From positions 78,796-142,795 of the forward strand of contig CAZPHQ010000004.1 in assembly GCA_964586675.1 (NCBI GenBank): 64,000 bases of DNA, read 5' to 3'. A program made the translations under genes and the position numbers. The notes under the pieces were generated by a model. That model saw only the letters and a program-made list of their open reading frames with translations, was not told where the DNA came from and did no database searches. Shown piece after piece: positions 8,298 to 15,082 of this stretch (positions within the stretch are counted from its first letter, which is position 1; each line of letters starts with the position of its first letter). Origin of the DNA: JADLGH01 sp964586675. GTDB lineage: Bacteria; Desulfobacterota_D; UBA1144; Nemesobacterales; UBA2774.

Positions 8298-8324
8298 TAC
8301 GTATAAATCCTTTTATTCCGTTTC

Positions 8325-9605
8325 CTAGGCTGCCAGTTTGTACCGGCCGCCGAACGCCATTATCGCTTTCGAGAAGCACTCATAAGGGGCGTGAACGATT
8401 CCCGCCCCGATCTGCCCCGCGCCCGAGCTCTTGTGAACGACGGCGCTGTTTATGCTCGGGAGAATCCCCGTCTCGACTACTTTTCTGAGGTCGATACCCG
8501 TGGGCGTCCCCTCGAAGTCGAGCGAAGGGATGCCGAATTTCGGATTTTTGACTGTCGTGATCTCTCCCATGGCTCTGGTTATGGCGACCGACTCCTGGAA
8601 CCCGCCGCCCGCGAACGAGGCCATCGAAGGCGCGGCCGCTATGGCGAACCCGCCGAGGCCCATCGTTTCGATTATGGCGCTGTCGCCTATGTCCGGCGCT
8701 CCGTCCTCCGCCGTGTATCCCGGGTTGTATAGGGCGTCGAGAAGATACGGCGACGGGGCGATGAACCATTCATCGCCGAGCCCGCTCACTCTAATGCCGA
8801 ACTCCGTGCCGTTTCGGGACATTGCCGTGACTATCGTGGAATTTTCTATATCCCTCGCCGCGTCCATCGCGAGCTTGGCGGCCGTCATCGTGATATTAAG
8901 GAAAAAGTGGCTGTTGCCCGCGACGAATTTGAACGCGCGGACTGCCTGGTCCACCGGAAGACCGAGGGAGAAGAGCGGCTCCGTGATATTTTTCAGAAAA
9001 AGGTTAGTCGACGCGGCGTGGCGGTTGTGGCATTCGTCACCCATCTGGATACCCTGCGCGAGGACGCTCCATACGGGGATGCCGCCCATCTTCGCGACGA
9101 CCTTTTTCATGACCGGCGCGAAATCGTCGCGCATGAATTTAAGACGCGTAATGGTCTCTTCCTCGACAGCGCCGAACCAGAGGACCTTCCCTCCGCCCTC
9201 GTTGAACGTCGAGTACGCGAGCCTCCCGCTCGTCATGTCCTTCATAACGACAACAGGCATCGACGCCGAGATGATCCCCGTCATGGGCCCGACGGAGCCG
9301 TGAGTGTGATTCGAGGAAAGTTTTATCTTTTTCGACTTTACGAGCTTGTCGACAGCTTTCATGTCTGGCGCGAGCCCCTCGAAAACAGCCGCCCCCCTAG
9401 CAGCGCGCTGCATGGCGTCGCACATGGCGCCCCATTCGATAGGCGGCCCTGCGTGAAGTATGGTTTCCGGCGTCATGCCGGGGATCACGTCGAGCGCCGT
9501 CGCGACGTCCACGAAAACCGGTTCGACCGAGAGGATCTTTTCGACGGCGAGCTTGTTCGCTTCGTTTATGAGCTCGGCAATGTATTTTTTCGGTTTCGCT
9601 TCCAT
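8325..9605 (-). CDS. allG: DUF1116 protein, AllG/YlbE-like carbamoyltransferase subunit
   Basis: The 426-residue protein matches DUF1116 (E. coli YlbE, renamed AllG). Recognisable stretches include VDVATALDVIPGMTPETILH near residue 32, AGPPIEWGAMCDAMQRAA near residues 52-70, MGDECHNRHAASTNLFLK near 207, and a C-terminus rich in glycine with GGGFQESVAIT and SSGAGQIGAGIV. With FdrA/AllF and DUF2877/AllH it forms the set reported as oxamate carbamoyltransferase. It is the first enzyme gene after the XRE-cupin regulator, with 25 bases between them. Which subunit carries the active site cannot be told from sequence alone. Confidence 0.88.
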   Translation of the reverse strand: MEAKPKKYIAELINEANKLAVEKILSVEPVFVDVATALDVIPGMTPETILHAGPPIEWGAMCDAMQRAARGAAVFEGLAPDMKAVDKLVKSKKIKLSSNHTHGSVGPMTGIISASMPVVVMKDMTSGRLAYSTFNEGGGKVLWFGAVEEETITRLKFMRDDFAPVMKKVVAKMGGIPVWSVLAQGIQMGDECHNRHAASTNLFLKNITEPLFSLGLPVDQAVRAFKFVAGNSHFFLNITMTAAKLAMDAARDIENSTIVTAMSRNGTEFGIRVSGLGDEWFIAPSPYLLDALYNPGYTAEDGAPDIGDSAIIETMGLGGFAIAAAPSMASFAGGGFQESVAITRAMGEITTVKNPKFGIPSLDFEGTPTGIDLRKVVETGILPSINSAVVHKSSGAGQIGAGIVHAPYECFSKAIMAFGGRYKLAA

Positions 9606-9630
9606 TCCTGTCTTGTCTATCCTTTCATTC

Positions 9631-10218
9631 TTATGACGGCGGCACCGCGAGTATCCAGAGGAGCTTCGCCTGTTTCTCGCCGACGTTCTTCCATTTGTGG
9701 TTGAGGTAAGTCCTGAAGTGAAGGCTGTCGCCCTGCTTGAGGACGTATGTCTTGTCGAGCACCTTGAACTCGACCGTCCCGTCGAGGCAGTAAACCAGCT
9801 CTTCGCCCGAGTGCTTCATGGGCTTTCTGCCGCTGGTCGCCCCGACGTCGACGGTCGCATAGGCCGCAGTCATGATAAAGTCGCCGTATTTCTGGGCCGA
9901 TATGGCCTTGAGATCGAGCCCCTTCTTGAACGTCAGTATAGGTTCCCTCTCGCCCGCCGGAACGAGGACGACGTCCTTGTCTTCCTCCACTTCCTCGATG
10001 AAATGACTCACCTTCTTTCCGAGGGCGTCCGAAATCTTCATCATGGTCGTGATGGTCGGTATGATGCCGTTCGACTCTATCTTGTGTATAGCGGCGGCCG
10101 AGATACCCGACCTCTCGGAAAGGTCTTTAAGCGACATATTCTTTTCGGTTCGAAGCGTTTTTATTTTTTCCCCGAGCTTTGAAACAATGTGATCGATCTG
10201 ATTCTTTTCCTTGTTCAT
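9631..10218 (-). CDS. XRE-family transcriptional regulator with C-terminal cupin sensor
   Basis: This is a two-domain regulator of 195 residues. Residues about 12-70 form an XRE helix-turn-helix (MSLKDLSERSGISAAAIHKI), and residues about 105-190 a cupin barrel with HSGEELVYCLDGTVEFKV and GDSLHFRTYLNHKWKN. Cupins of this class bind small metabolites, and such proteins commonly control their own catabolic operon. It sits inside the operon between the AIR-synthase-like and DUF1116 genes, so it probably senses a pathway intermediate. The 15-bp palindrome at 11708-11722 is a natural candidate operator. The cognate ligand cannot be read from the sequence. Confidence 0.9.
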   Translation of the reverse strand: MNKEKNQIDHIVSKLGEKIKTLRTEKNMSLKDLSERSGISAAAIHKIESNGIIPTITTMMKISDALGKKVSHFIEEVEEDKDVVLVPAGEREPILTFKKGLDLKAISAQKYGDFIMTAAYATVDVGATSGRKPMKHSGEELVYCLDGTVEFKVLDKTYVLKQGDSLHFRTYLNHKWKNVGEKQAKLLWILAVPPS

Positions 10219-10248
10219 TCCTCACCTTTAAATACAAAAACGGCCCTT

Positions 10249-11202
10249 TTAAATCCCGATCAAAGCCTCGTTCTGAAAATCCCAGAGGAGCCACTTCCGG
10301 GATTCTCCATCCACGAAATAAACCTTGCTGTCGTTTGTGACGGTGCCTATGCTCTCGCACGTAAGGCCCAGGGCGTGGAACTTTTCCTTCACTGCCTGCG
10401 TTTTGCCAGGCCGGAGCGACAGGACAAACCCGTAGCTCGGAAAGGCTAAAAGCCATTCGCCGAGCGGTACTTCAAACGGTCTCGGGATGGCGTCGACATT
10501 TATATCGGCCCCCTTGCCCGAGCTTTCGAGGAGCATGAGGATGGAGCCTATGAGGCCCGCCATGCTGACGTCCTTGGCCGTGTCAGCCGCGCCGTCATCC
10601 GCGAGTAACGAGATAGCCTCCAGGTGCTCTACAGCCTCCCTGTCTTCGAGCATGCTGGAGGAATCCCAGAAATTAAAACCTGATAGAAATTTCCCTTTCG
10701 GATTGTATATGAAGACGAGGTCGTCACCTTCGCGCGCGCCGAAGCTCGTGAGGAGATTCTTTGCTTTCCCCAAAATAAAGACTGCAAGCGAAGGATGCTC
10801 CGCGTCGGTCGTTATGTGCCCGCCGACTACGGGAACACCGTAACGCTCCGCGTTGTCCTTTATTCCGCGCAGTATCTCCGAAGCGTTTTCTGAAGAGCTG
10901 GAAAAAATTACGTCGAGCACGGTGACGGGCCTTCCGCCCATTGCGTATATGTCGCTGACGTTCGTGAGAACGGAAGTGCGGCCTGCGAGGTAAGGATTAT
11001 CGGCGACGAGAGGCGGATAGACGCCCTCGCCCGCGAGGAGCAGATAGCCGTCTTCGGTTTTTATTGCGGCTGCGTCGTCGCCCAGCAGGACATCGGCGGC
11101 GCCGACTCTGGATGAGGCGGGAAAATGTTTCCAGACGCCGCTTATCGCCCGCTTCTGAAACAGCCTGTCCGACGACCTTATGCTTTGAATGAGCTCCTGC
11201 AT
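10249..11202 (-). CDS. AIR synthase (PurM)-like protein, Sll0787 family
   Basis: This belongs to the PurM/ThiL/HypE/SelD ATP-binding fold in the Sll0787 branch that accompanies the nitrogen-starvation cluster. I start it at the ATG at 11202 (MQELIQSIRSSDR), which has GGGAG seven bases upstream. The frame remains open further upstream but there it overlaps the GNAT gene. The N-terminal domain has LLGDDAAAIKTEDGYLL near residue 45 and MGGRPVTVLDVI near 85, corresponding to the ATP and metal-binding region. VVGGHITTDAEHPSLAVFIL near 125 is also characteristic. Members probably phosphorylate or amidinate a small molecule; no substrate is proven. It is 10 bases from the GNAT stop. Confidence 0.88.
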   Translation of the reverse strand: MQELIQSIRSSDRLFQKRAISGVWKHFPASSRVGAADVLLGDDAAAIKTEDGYLLLAGEGVYPPLVADNPYLAGRTSVLTNVSDIYAMGGRPVTVLDVIFSSSSENASEILRGIKDNAERYGVPVVGGHITTDAEHPSLAVFILGKAKNLLTSFGAREGDDLVFIYNPKGKFLSGFNFWDSSSMLEDREAVEHLEAISLLADDGAADTAKDVSMAGLIGSILMLLESSGKGADINVDAIPRPFEVPLGEWLLAFPSYGFVLSLRPGKTQAVKEKFHALGLTCESIGTVTNDSKVYFVDGESRKWLLWDFQNEALIGI

Positions 11203-11212
11203 AATCTCCCTT

Positions 11213-11677
11213 TCAGCCGGAGGCAAGGTCCGCCTCCATGAGTTGATGAGGAATGCCGTGGTATTCCTCGGGGTCGCCAATCGGGGTCCATCCAAGTCTT
11301 TGAAAAAATCTCACGTTCTGGGGCTGAACATAAGCCAGAAACCGTTTACACTCGCCTCCGGACTTCATCGTCTGGACGGCGAATTTCACGAGGCCCATGC
11401 CGACGCGGCCGTTCCGGTAACCGGGAGCGGCGCTCAGCCGCCCGCCTACCCACGTATCGCCCTCGATCCTGTAGCACCTGACCGCGCCTACCACTTCACC
11501 CTCGGGGAGCTTCACCGAGACGATGTGAATGACTTTGTGAAACGGGTCGGTGTCGTATTCGTCTACGTCTGACTCGCCGAATATGCGCTGCTCTTCTACG
11601 AAGACCTCGCGCCGCAGACGAAAGTAATCCTCGAGCTCCTTCTCTTCCCCGGCAACTTTGAAAACGAATTTTTCCAA
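11213..11677 (-). CDS. GNAT acetyltransferase-like protein, MSMEG_0567/Sll0786 family
   Basis: The 154-residue protein has the GNAT fold. RREVFVEEQRIFGESDVDEY is at the N-terminus, a central VVGAVRCYRIEGDTWVGGRL beta-bulge region follows, and the acetyl-CoA loop YRNGRVGMGLVKFAV (Q/RxxGxG/A type) is near residues 88-102. FFQRLGWTPIGDPEEYHGI is the usual C-terminal strand of this family. It is the Sll0786/MSMEG_0567 member of the Nit1C-type set and the first gene of this operon. A candidate sigma-70 promoter and a palindrome lie directly upstream. The acetyl acceptor is unknown. Confidence 0.88.
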   Translation of the reverse strand: MEKFVFKVAGEEKELEDYFRLRREVFVEEQRIFGESDVDEYDTDPFHKVIHIVSVKLPEGEVVGAVRCYRIEGDTWVGGRLSAAPGYRNGRVGMGLVKFAVQTMKSGGECKRFLAYVQPQNVRFFQRLGWTPIGDPEEYHGIPHQLMEADLASG

Positions 11678-11707
11678 AAGACTATCACTTGGGACCGTCT
11701 ACTATAC

Positions 11708-11722
11708 TTGATACCTTATCAA
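11708..11722. promoter_or_regulatory. Perfect 15-bp palindrome, candidate operator of the XRE-cupin regulator
   Basis: TTGATACCTTATCAA consists of six-base perfect inverted arms around a three-base centre. It overlaps the predicted -10 element of the minus-strand operon promoter, the standard place for a repressor. The only regulator in the operon is the XRE-cupin protein, so I assign the site to it by inference. Confidence 0.5.
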
Positions 11723-11741
11723 CTTTAGTAAATTAAGTCAA
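11713..11741 (-). promoter_or_regulatory. Candidate sigma-70 promoter of the Nit1C/All operon
   Basis: On the minus strand TTGACT (11736-11741) is followed after 17 bases by TAAGGT (11713-11718). The -35 box matches five of six consensus positions and the -10 box three of six. It lies 36 bases upstream of the GNAT start codon. Confidence 0.5.
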
Positions 11742-11891
11742 GACATTTTTGACCTCCGAAATCAACCCGTCGGGTGTCGTTCGGCACTCGCCCGCACGCA
11801 GCCCGGAGCTGTGAAAAAGAAAAAGCCAATAACCGCCGAAGCTTTGAATTCAAAGGCTAAGCGGCCCTGGAGGGAGTAGAAAAAATTACGG

Positions 11892-11920
11892 TTGACTATA
11901 AAGGCAAGATTTCCTAGAAT
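11892..11920 (+). promoter_or_regulatory. Sigma-70 promoter of the FmdB-family gene
   Basis: TTGACT (11892-11897) and TAGAAT (11915-11920) are separated by exactly 17 bases, five of six matches in each box. It sits 28 bases before the FmdB start codon. It is the clearest sigma-70 promoter in this part of the window. Confidence 0.7.
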
Positions 11921-11948
11921 ATATAAAATATAAACTTTAGGAAATCCT

Positions 11949-12326
11949 ATGCCTATCTACGAATATCGTTGTAACGACTGCGAAAAAGAAGTCAGCATAT
12001 TTTTCCTGAGTTTCGCGGACGCGCAGAGCGAAGAGGCCCTTTGCCCCGAATGCGGATCGAAGAGGCTCGAAAGAATCGTTTCAGGCGTTTCCGTCCTCAA
12101 AGAAAAAAAGCCGGTTGCCCAAAACCCTTCACACCGCACCACATTCAAGGAAGACGATCCCGGAAGCCTGGCCCGCACAATGGACGACGCGGCGCGGAAA
12201 TCCTCCGCAAACTACGGGGACGATTTTAAAGAGGTGAAGAACCGGCTCGAAAAAGGCGAGTCGGCCACGTCAATCGAGAAGTCCATGCGAAAGCGTGTCG
12301 GGGAAAGCATGGAATCGCCACACTGA
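11949..12326 (+). CDS. FmdB-family zinc-ribbon protein
   Basis: The 125-residue protein starts with the classic FmdB signature MPIYEYRCNDC. Two CxxC pairs (Cys8/Cys11 and Cys32/Cys35) form a zinc ribbon. After residue 45 the chain becomes charged and low in complexity (lysine, serine, acidic residues), as is common in this family. FmdB proteins were first seen next to amide-degrading genes and are often called putative regulators, but no mechanism is proven. A clear sigma-70 promoter precedes it, and the amidohydrolase gene follows after 41 bases, so they may be cotranscribed. Confidence 0.85.
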   Translation: MPIYEYRCNDCEKEVSIFFLSFADAQSEEALCPECGSKRLERIVSGVSVLKEKKPVAQNPSHRTTFKEDDPGSLARTMDDAARKSSANYGDDFKEVKNRLEKGESATSIEKSMRKRVGESMESPH

Positions 12327-12367
12327 CAAAATAGCTTGAATAAAAGTACGTCCAAGGAGGCAATAAT

Positions 12368-13222
12368 ATGAGCGTAGTAAAGAGAAAGAAGGTTTTCGAC
12401 AATCATTCGCATATAGGACCAGTGCCCGGATTTGCTTACTACGGGCTGCCCCAGGCCGTAAAACCCACTACGGACTACAATACGACGGAAGAGTATTTAA
12501 AAGGGATGGACGGGAACGGCGTCGACCGCGCCCTCGTCATGGCGAACTACGGCTATCCCGATTCGGCCCAGCCCTTCTCGCTTAACCCGCTCGTCGGGGA
12601 AAGCGTGCAGTCGAGCGACAGGCTCTTCGGCCTCATATGGGTTTCGGCCCTCCCGAAAGATAAAGAGCGGACAGCGGAGGCCCTAAAGCTGATAGGCGAA
12701 AAGGGGCTGATTGGTCTTAAGACGACATGCCTCCTCGGCGGGACGTTCAACCCCGAGCAGTGGGAGCCCGAGGCCGCAGAGATATGGAAGACGATCCTCG
12801 ACGCGGCGGCAGACAACGACATGCCGCTTCACATTCACACCAGCCCCGGCGGCGGCTCCGACATAGACAACGCCCTAGCACTTATAAAGGAATATGGGAA
12901 GAAGGTTAAGATCCACGTCGTTCACATGGGCGGCGGAGTCAGCGGTCACATCAAATTTGTCCCCCGCTTCTTCGACCTCGTCCAGGAAGGCTACAAGGTC
13001 TACACGGACTCGTCCTGGGCGGTCGGCTTCGGCTCGTCGTGGCTCCTTAAGGAAATCCAGGAAAGGGGCATCGGCGGCGACCGCTTCCTCTTCGGCTCCG
13101 ATATTCCCTGGAGCGACTTCGCCTCCGAGTACTGGAAGATCGAGGGGGCGGAGATTTCCGAGCAGCTCAAGGACGATATATTCTGGAACAACGCCGAGAA
13201 GCTCTACAGCAAGTTCTGGTAA
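12368..13222 (+). CDS. Amidohydrolase-family metal-dependent hydrolase
   Basis: The 284-residue protein is an amidohydrolase of the amidohydro_2 (TIM-barrel) type. Expected metal ligands are visible: DNHSHIG near residues 12-18, HIHTSPGG near 157, HVVHMGGG near 180, and the late aspartate in FGSDIPW near 243. Many members hydrolyse C-N, C-O or C-C bonds in small acids. A strong AAGGAGG ribosome site precedes the ATG. No substrate can be assigned. Hairpins follow the stop, so the unit probably ends here. Confidence 0.85.
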   Translation: MSVVKRKKVFDNHSHIGPVPGFAYYGLPQAVKPTTDYNTTEEYLKGMDGNGVDRALVMANYGYPDSAQPFSLNPLVGESVQSSDRLFGLIWVSALPKDKERTAEALKLIGEKGLIGLKTTCLLGGTFNPEQWEPEAAEIWKTILDAAADNDMPLHIHTSPGGGSDIDNALALIKEYGKKVKIHVVHMGGGVSGHIKFVPRFFDLVQEGYKVYTDSSWAVGFGSSWLLKEIQERGIGGDRFLFGSDIPWSDFASEYWKIEGAEISEQLKDDIFWNNAEKLYSKFW

Positions 13223-13223
13223 T

Positions 13224-13261
13224 TAAACTGCCGGAGACGTGCAACGGCGTCGGGCAGTTTA
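13224..13261 (+). terminator. Stem-loop after the amidohydrolase gene
   Basis: TAAACTGCC (13224-13232) pairs perfectly with GGCAGTTTA (13253-13261), and an inner GACG/CGTC pair extends the structure. It lies directly after the stop codon. There is no U-tract, so termination may rely on the stronger hairpin just downstream. Confidence 0.45.
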
Positions 13262-13284
13262 AATCACATCCAATTTGAAAACTA

Positions 13285-13313
13285 AAAAAGGGTGACCACG
13301 CGTCACCCTTTTT
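13285..13313. terminator. Intrinsic terminator
   Basis: A perfect 12-base stem (AAAAAGGGTGAC with GTCACCCTTTTT) encloses a five-base loop. A-tract and T-tract lie on either side, so it can act in both directions. It separates the GC-rich amidohydrolase unit from the AT-rich cassette. Confidence 0.85.
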
Positions 13314-13414
13314 ATTGCTATACAATTCCGCTAGTTTTGTAAGATCCCTCATGATTGTTCTAACCAGTAGATTTAATGGACTATGAACTAAATCGCGATA
13401 TAATTAAACTATAG

Positions 13415-13573
13415 ATGATAATTCGGCGAGGGCTTTTATATTTATTGTTTTCCCTTTATGCAATAGGACTTACTTATGGATTGATTAAGAATTTCTCATT
13501 CACTGCACTGATATTTTATTTAGTATTTATTGGTATAGGGGGTTGGGCCGTATTGAGAATTTTCGGACAATAG
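13415..13573 (+). CDS. Possible small membrane protein, 52 residues
   Basis: An ATG-started frame too short for usual cut-offs encodes a 52-residue, very hydrophobic protein with an N-terminal basic end (MIIRRGLLYLLFSLYAIGLT). Two membrane helices are apparent, about residues 6-24 and 30-47, and it ends FGQ. No Shine-Dalgarno is obvious. Neighbouring genes of the AT-rich cassette also encode membrane or exported proteins, which favours it being real. I do not recognise a family. Confidence 0.45.
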   Translation: MIIRRGLLYLLFSLYAIGLTYGLIKNFSFTALIFYLVFIGIGGWAVLRIFGQ

Positions 13574-13619
13574 TTAGTTTGCGGGTTTTAATATACATAC
13601 GAAACACTTCTCAAATATC

Positions 13620-14276
13620 ATGAAACTATTGCTACTTCAATTACTTGTAGTGATGTTTGCTTACCCAGCAACAACTGCAGAAATCTATAATTACACAGAT
13701 GAAGAAGGAAATACAAAATACACAAATGTACCAACAAAGAACATGCCGTATTCAGGAAATAAAGAGTCAACAAGTGAATTTGGTGAAGATGTGCAAATAA
13801 TCGAACGACAAAAAACAGAATCGAATCAGATCAAATTACAGAACAAACAAGACATCGCAATTTTAGATAAGCTACAATTGGATTTGGATTTAACCGAAAA
13901 TAAAATACTTAGCATTCTTGAAGAAATAGATGATATAAAGTCTTCTATTCCAAGTAGTTCAATGCAAGCATTAGACTATCTGAGCTTTAATCGATTTCAT
14001 TATTCTGAATGTTTACGCATATTGGAAGATAATACATACATAACCAACTACCAATTTTACCCTAACTTCTATTGGGGAGTCTCCGGAACATCTATTACAT
14101 ACCCTGTTGTCGATCCTGACACAAAAGTTTATTGCAAACAATTGATACAGGACCGAAAAGAAAGAGAGGCCCTATTTGAACAGGGTAATGCGAGAATCAA
14201 CGCACTAAAGTCACAATACGATGAGCTAATTATTTATAAAGAAGCACTATTAGAACAAATTAGAAAATATAGATGA
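13620..14276 (+). CDS. DUF4124-domain exported protein with coiled coil
   Basis: The 218-residue product has a signal peptide (MKLLLLQLLVVMFAYPATTA). A DUF4124 motif follows immediately (IYNYTDEEGNTKYTNVPTKN, residues 22-41), a short beta-sheet unit seen at the N-terminus of many proteobacterial periplasmic proteins. Residues about 65-110 and 180-218 are heptad-like and probably coiled coil. Base composition is clearly unlike the neighbours: 23 of 60 bases are G or C in 13621-13680, against 39 of 60 in 12541-12600. It overlaps the next gene by four bases (ATGA). Function unknown; transfer into this locus is likely. Confidence 0.75.
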   Translation: MKLLLLQLLVVMFAYPATTAEIYNYTDEEGNTKYTNVPTKNMPYSGNKESTSEFGEDVQIIERQKTESNQIKLQNKQDIAILDKLQLDLDLTENKILSILEEIDDIKSSIPSSSMQALDYLSFNRFHYSECLRILEDNTYITNYQFYPNFYWGVSGTSITYPVVDPDTKVYCKQLIQDRKEREALFEQGNARINALKSQYDELIIYKEALLEQIRKYR

Positions 14277-14620
14277 ATATAAGAAATCGATTTCAGGTTG
14301 TTATTTTTTTCGTGTTAGCAAGTTTTGTGCTTTGGTTAACTCTTTTTTCCTCCACAGCTTACTTTGTCAGGCCAGTTCCTCAACACCCAGAATATTGTGA
14401 GGAATGGGTCTTGCTACCGAAAGACTCAGATGCACCCGAAACATTAGCAGGTTCCCAGCATCGTTGTCTCTATTTTATTAACTCCCTTGAAAAACTTAAG
14501 TACGAACATAACTTACGCATGGTCGAGAGAAATCGTATCATTATTTATACAATCATGGTTATCGCTTTTTTATCACCGCTAGTTTTTTTCCATGGGCTTC
14601 CTGTATGGGATTTATCTTAA
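14273..14620 (+). CDS. Two-helix membrane protein of the AT-rich cassette
   Basis: The 115-residue protein is translationally coupled to the preceding DUF4124 gene. An N-terminal membrane helix (about residues 9-30) is followed by an extracytoplasmic segment with cysteines at EYCEEWVLL and HRCLYF. A second helix (IIIYTIMVIAFLSPLVFF) lies near the C-terminus. It stops in the middle of a hydrophobic stretch, and another frame continues with a further hydrophobic segment (see 14605-14784). It may therefore be a frameshifted, shortened protein. No family recognised. Confidence 0.6.
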   Translation: MNIRNRFQVVIFFVLASFVLWLTLFSSTAYFVRPVPQHPEYCEEWVLLPKDSDAPETLAGSQHRCLYFINSLEKLKYEHNLRMVERNRIIIYTIMVIAFLSPLVFFHGLPVWDLS

Positions 14621-14784
14621 GTTTTATGCCAATCATTCTTAGTATGATTATTCCTGCTCCTTATCAGTGGGCCCCAGAATCTATAAAAAATTATGTCGAA
14701 TCTCGGCGTGTAGAAACACTTAAGGAGCTCACGGAAATCAACACAAAGATGGAGATTCAGCAAGACAGTGGCCAACAAAGTTAA
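14605..14784 (+). CDS. Overlapping small ORF or frameshifted tail, 59 residues
   Basis: A +1-shifted frame overlaps the end of the 115-residue gene and encodes 59 residues. The start is hydrophobic (MGFILSFMPIILSMIIPAPY) and the tail polar and charged (VESRRVETLKELTEINTKME). It could be a separate small cistron. Alternatively it is the displaced C-terminus of the upstream membrane protein: joined, the two hydrophobic stretches would make a neat helical hairpin plus a cytoplasmic tail. No ribosome site stands out. Confidence 0.4.
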   Translation: MGFILSFMPIILSMIIPAPYQWAPESIKNYVESRRVETLKELTEINTKMEIQQDSGQQS

Positions 14785-14836
14785 AAATGGTTATGGGCCT
14801 AGTTCAAAAAGGTATAATCGGAAAACCATTAAGAAA

Positions 14837-14922
14837 TGGTGCCGAAGGCGGGAGTCGAACCCGCACGCCCGGAAGGCACCACCCCCTCAAGATGGCGCGT
14901 CTGCCAGTTCCGCCACTTCGGC
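14837..14922 (-). tRNA. tRNA-Leu (anticodon GAG)
   Basis: An 86-base tRNA with encoded CCA. The acceptor arm GCCGAAG pairs with CTTCGGC, the D-arm contains GGCGGAACTGGCAGACGC, and the anticodon stem CCATC/GGTGG flanks the loop TTGAGGG, giving GAG for CUC/CUU leucine codons. A long variable arm (TGCCTTCCGGGCG) and a T-arm with GGTTCGACTCC support class II Leu. A small hairpin and T-run follow the CCA end. The AT-rich cassette ends about 50 bases from the tRNA 3' end. Confidence 0.96.
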
Positions 14923-15082
14923 ACTCGTTGGCGCAGTTAAAACTTACGAGGGAAAAGATAAATTAGCATAACATAGGAGGATTTCAAGGGCGCGGGGAAC
15001 GTTGTAAAAATATTCCCGCTCCCGCCTCCGAAAAACCACCGTAACCAAAGTAAAAATCCGCTCTCCTGCTCCGGCTATCAAG

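Noticed and set aside
10127..10456. Minus-strand 109-codon frame over the XRE and AIR-synthase-like junction, and many similar long open frames opposite GC-rich genes
   Set aside because: These are shadows from the GC-rich third codon position. They overlap well-supported genes and have no family features.
13223..14836. Direct repeat of the tRNA-Leu 3' end that would mark an attachment site
   Set aside because: I looked for a second copy of the tRNA 3' segment at the other side of the AT-rich cassette and found none by eye.
14768..14971. Plus-strand open frame of 67 codons
   Set aside because: It is read through the antisense of tRNA-Leu; the RRRESNPHAR-type peptide is a known artefact of tRNA complements.
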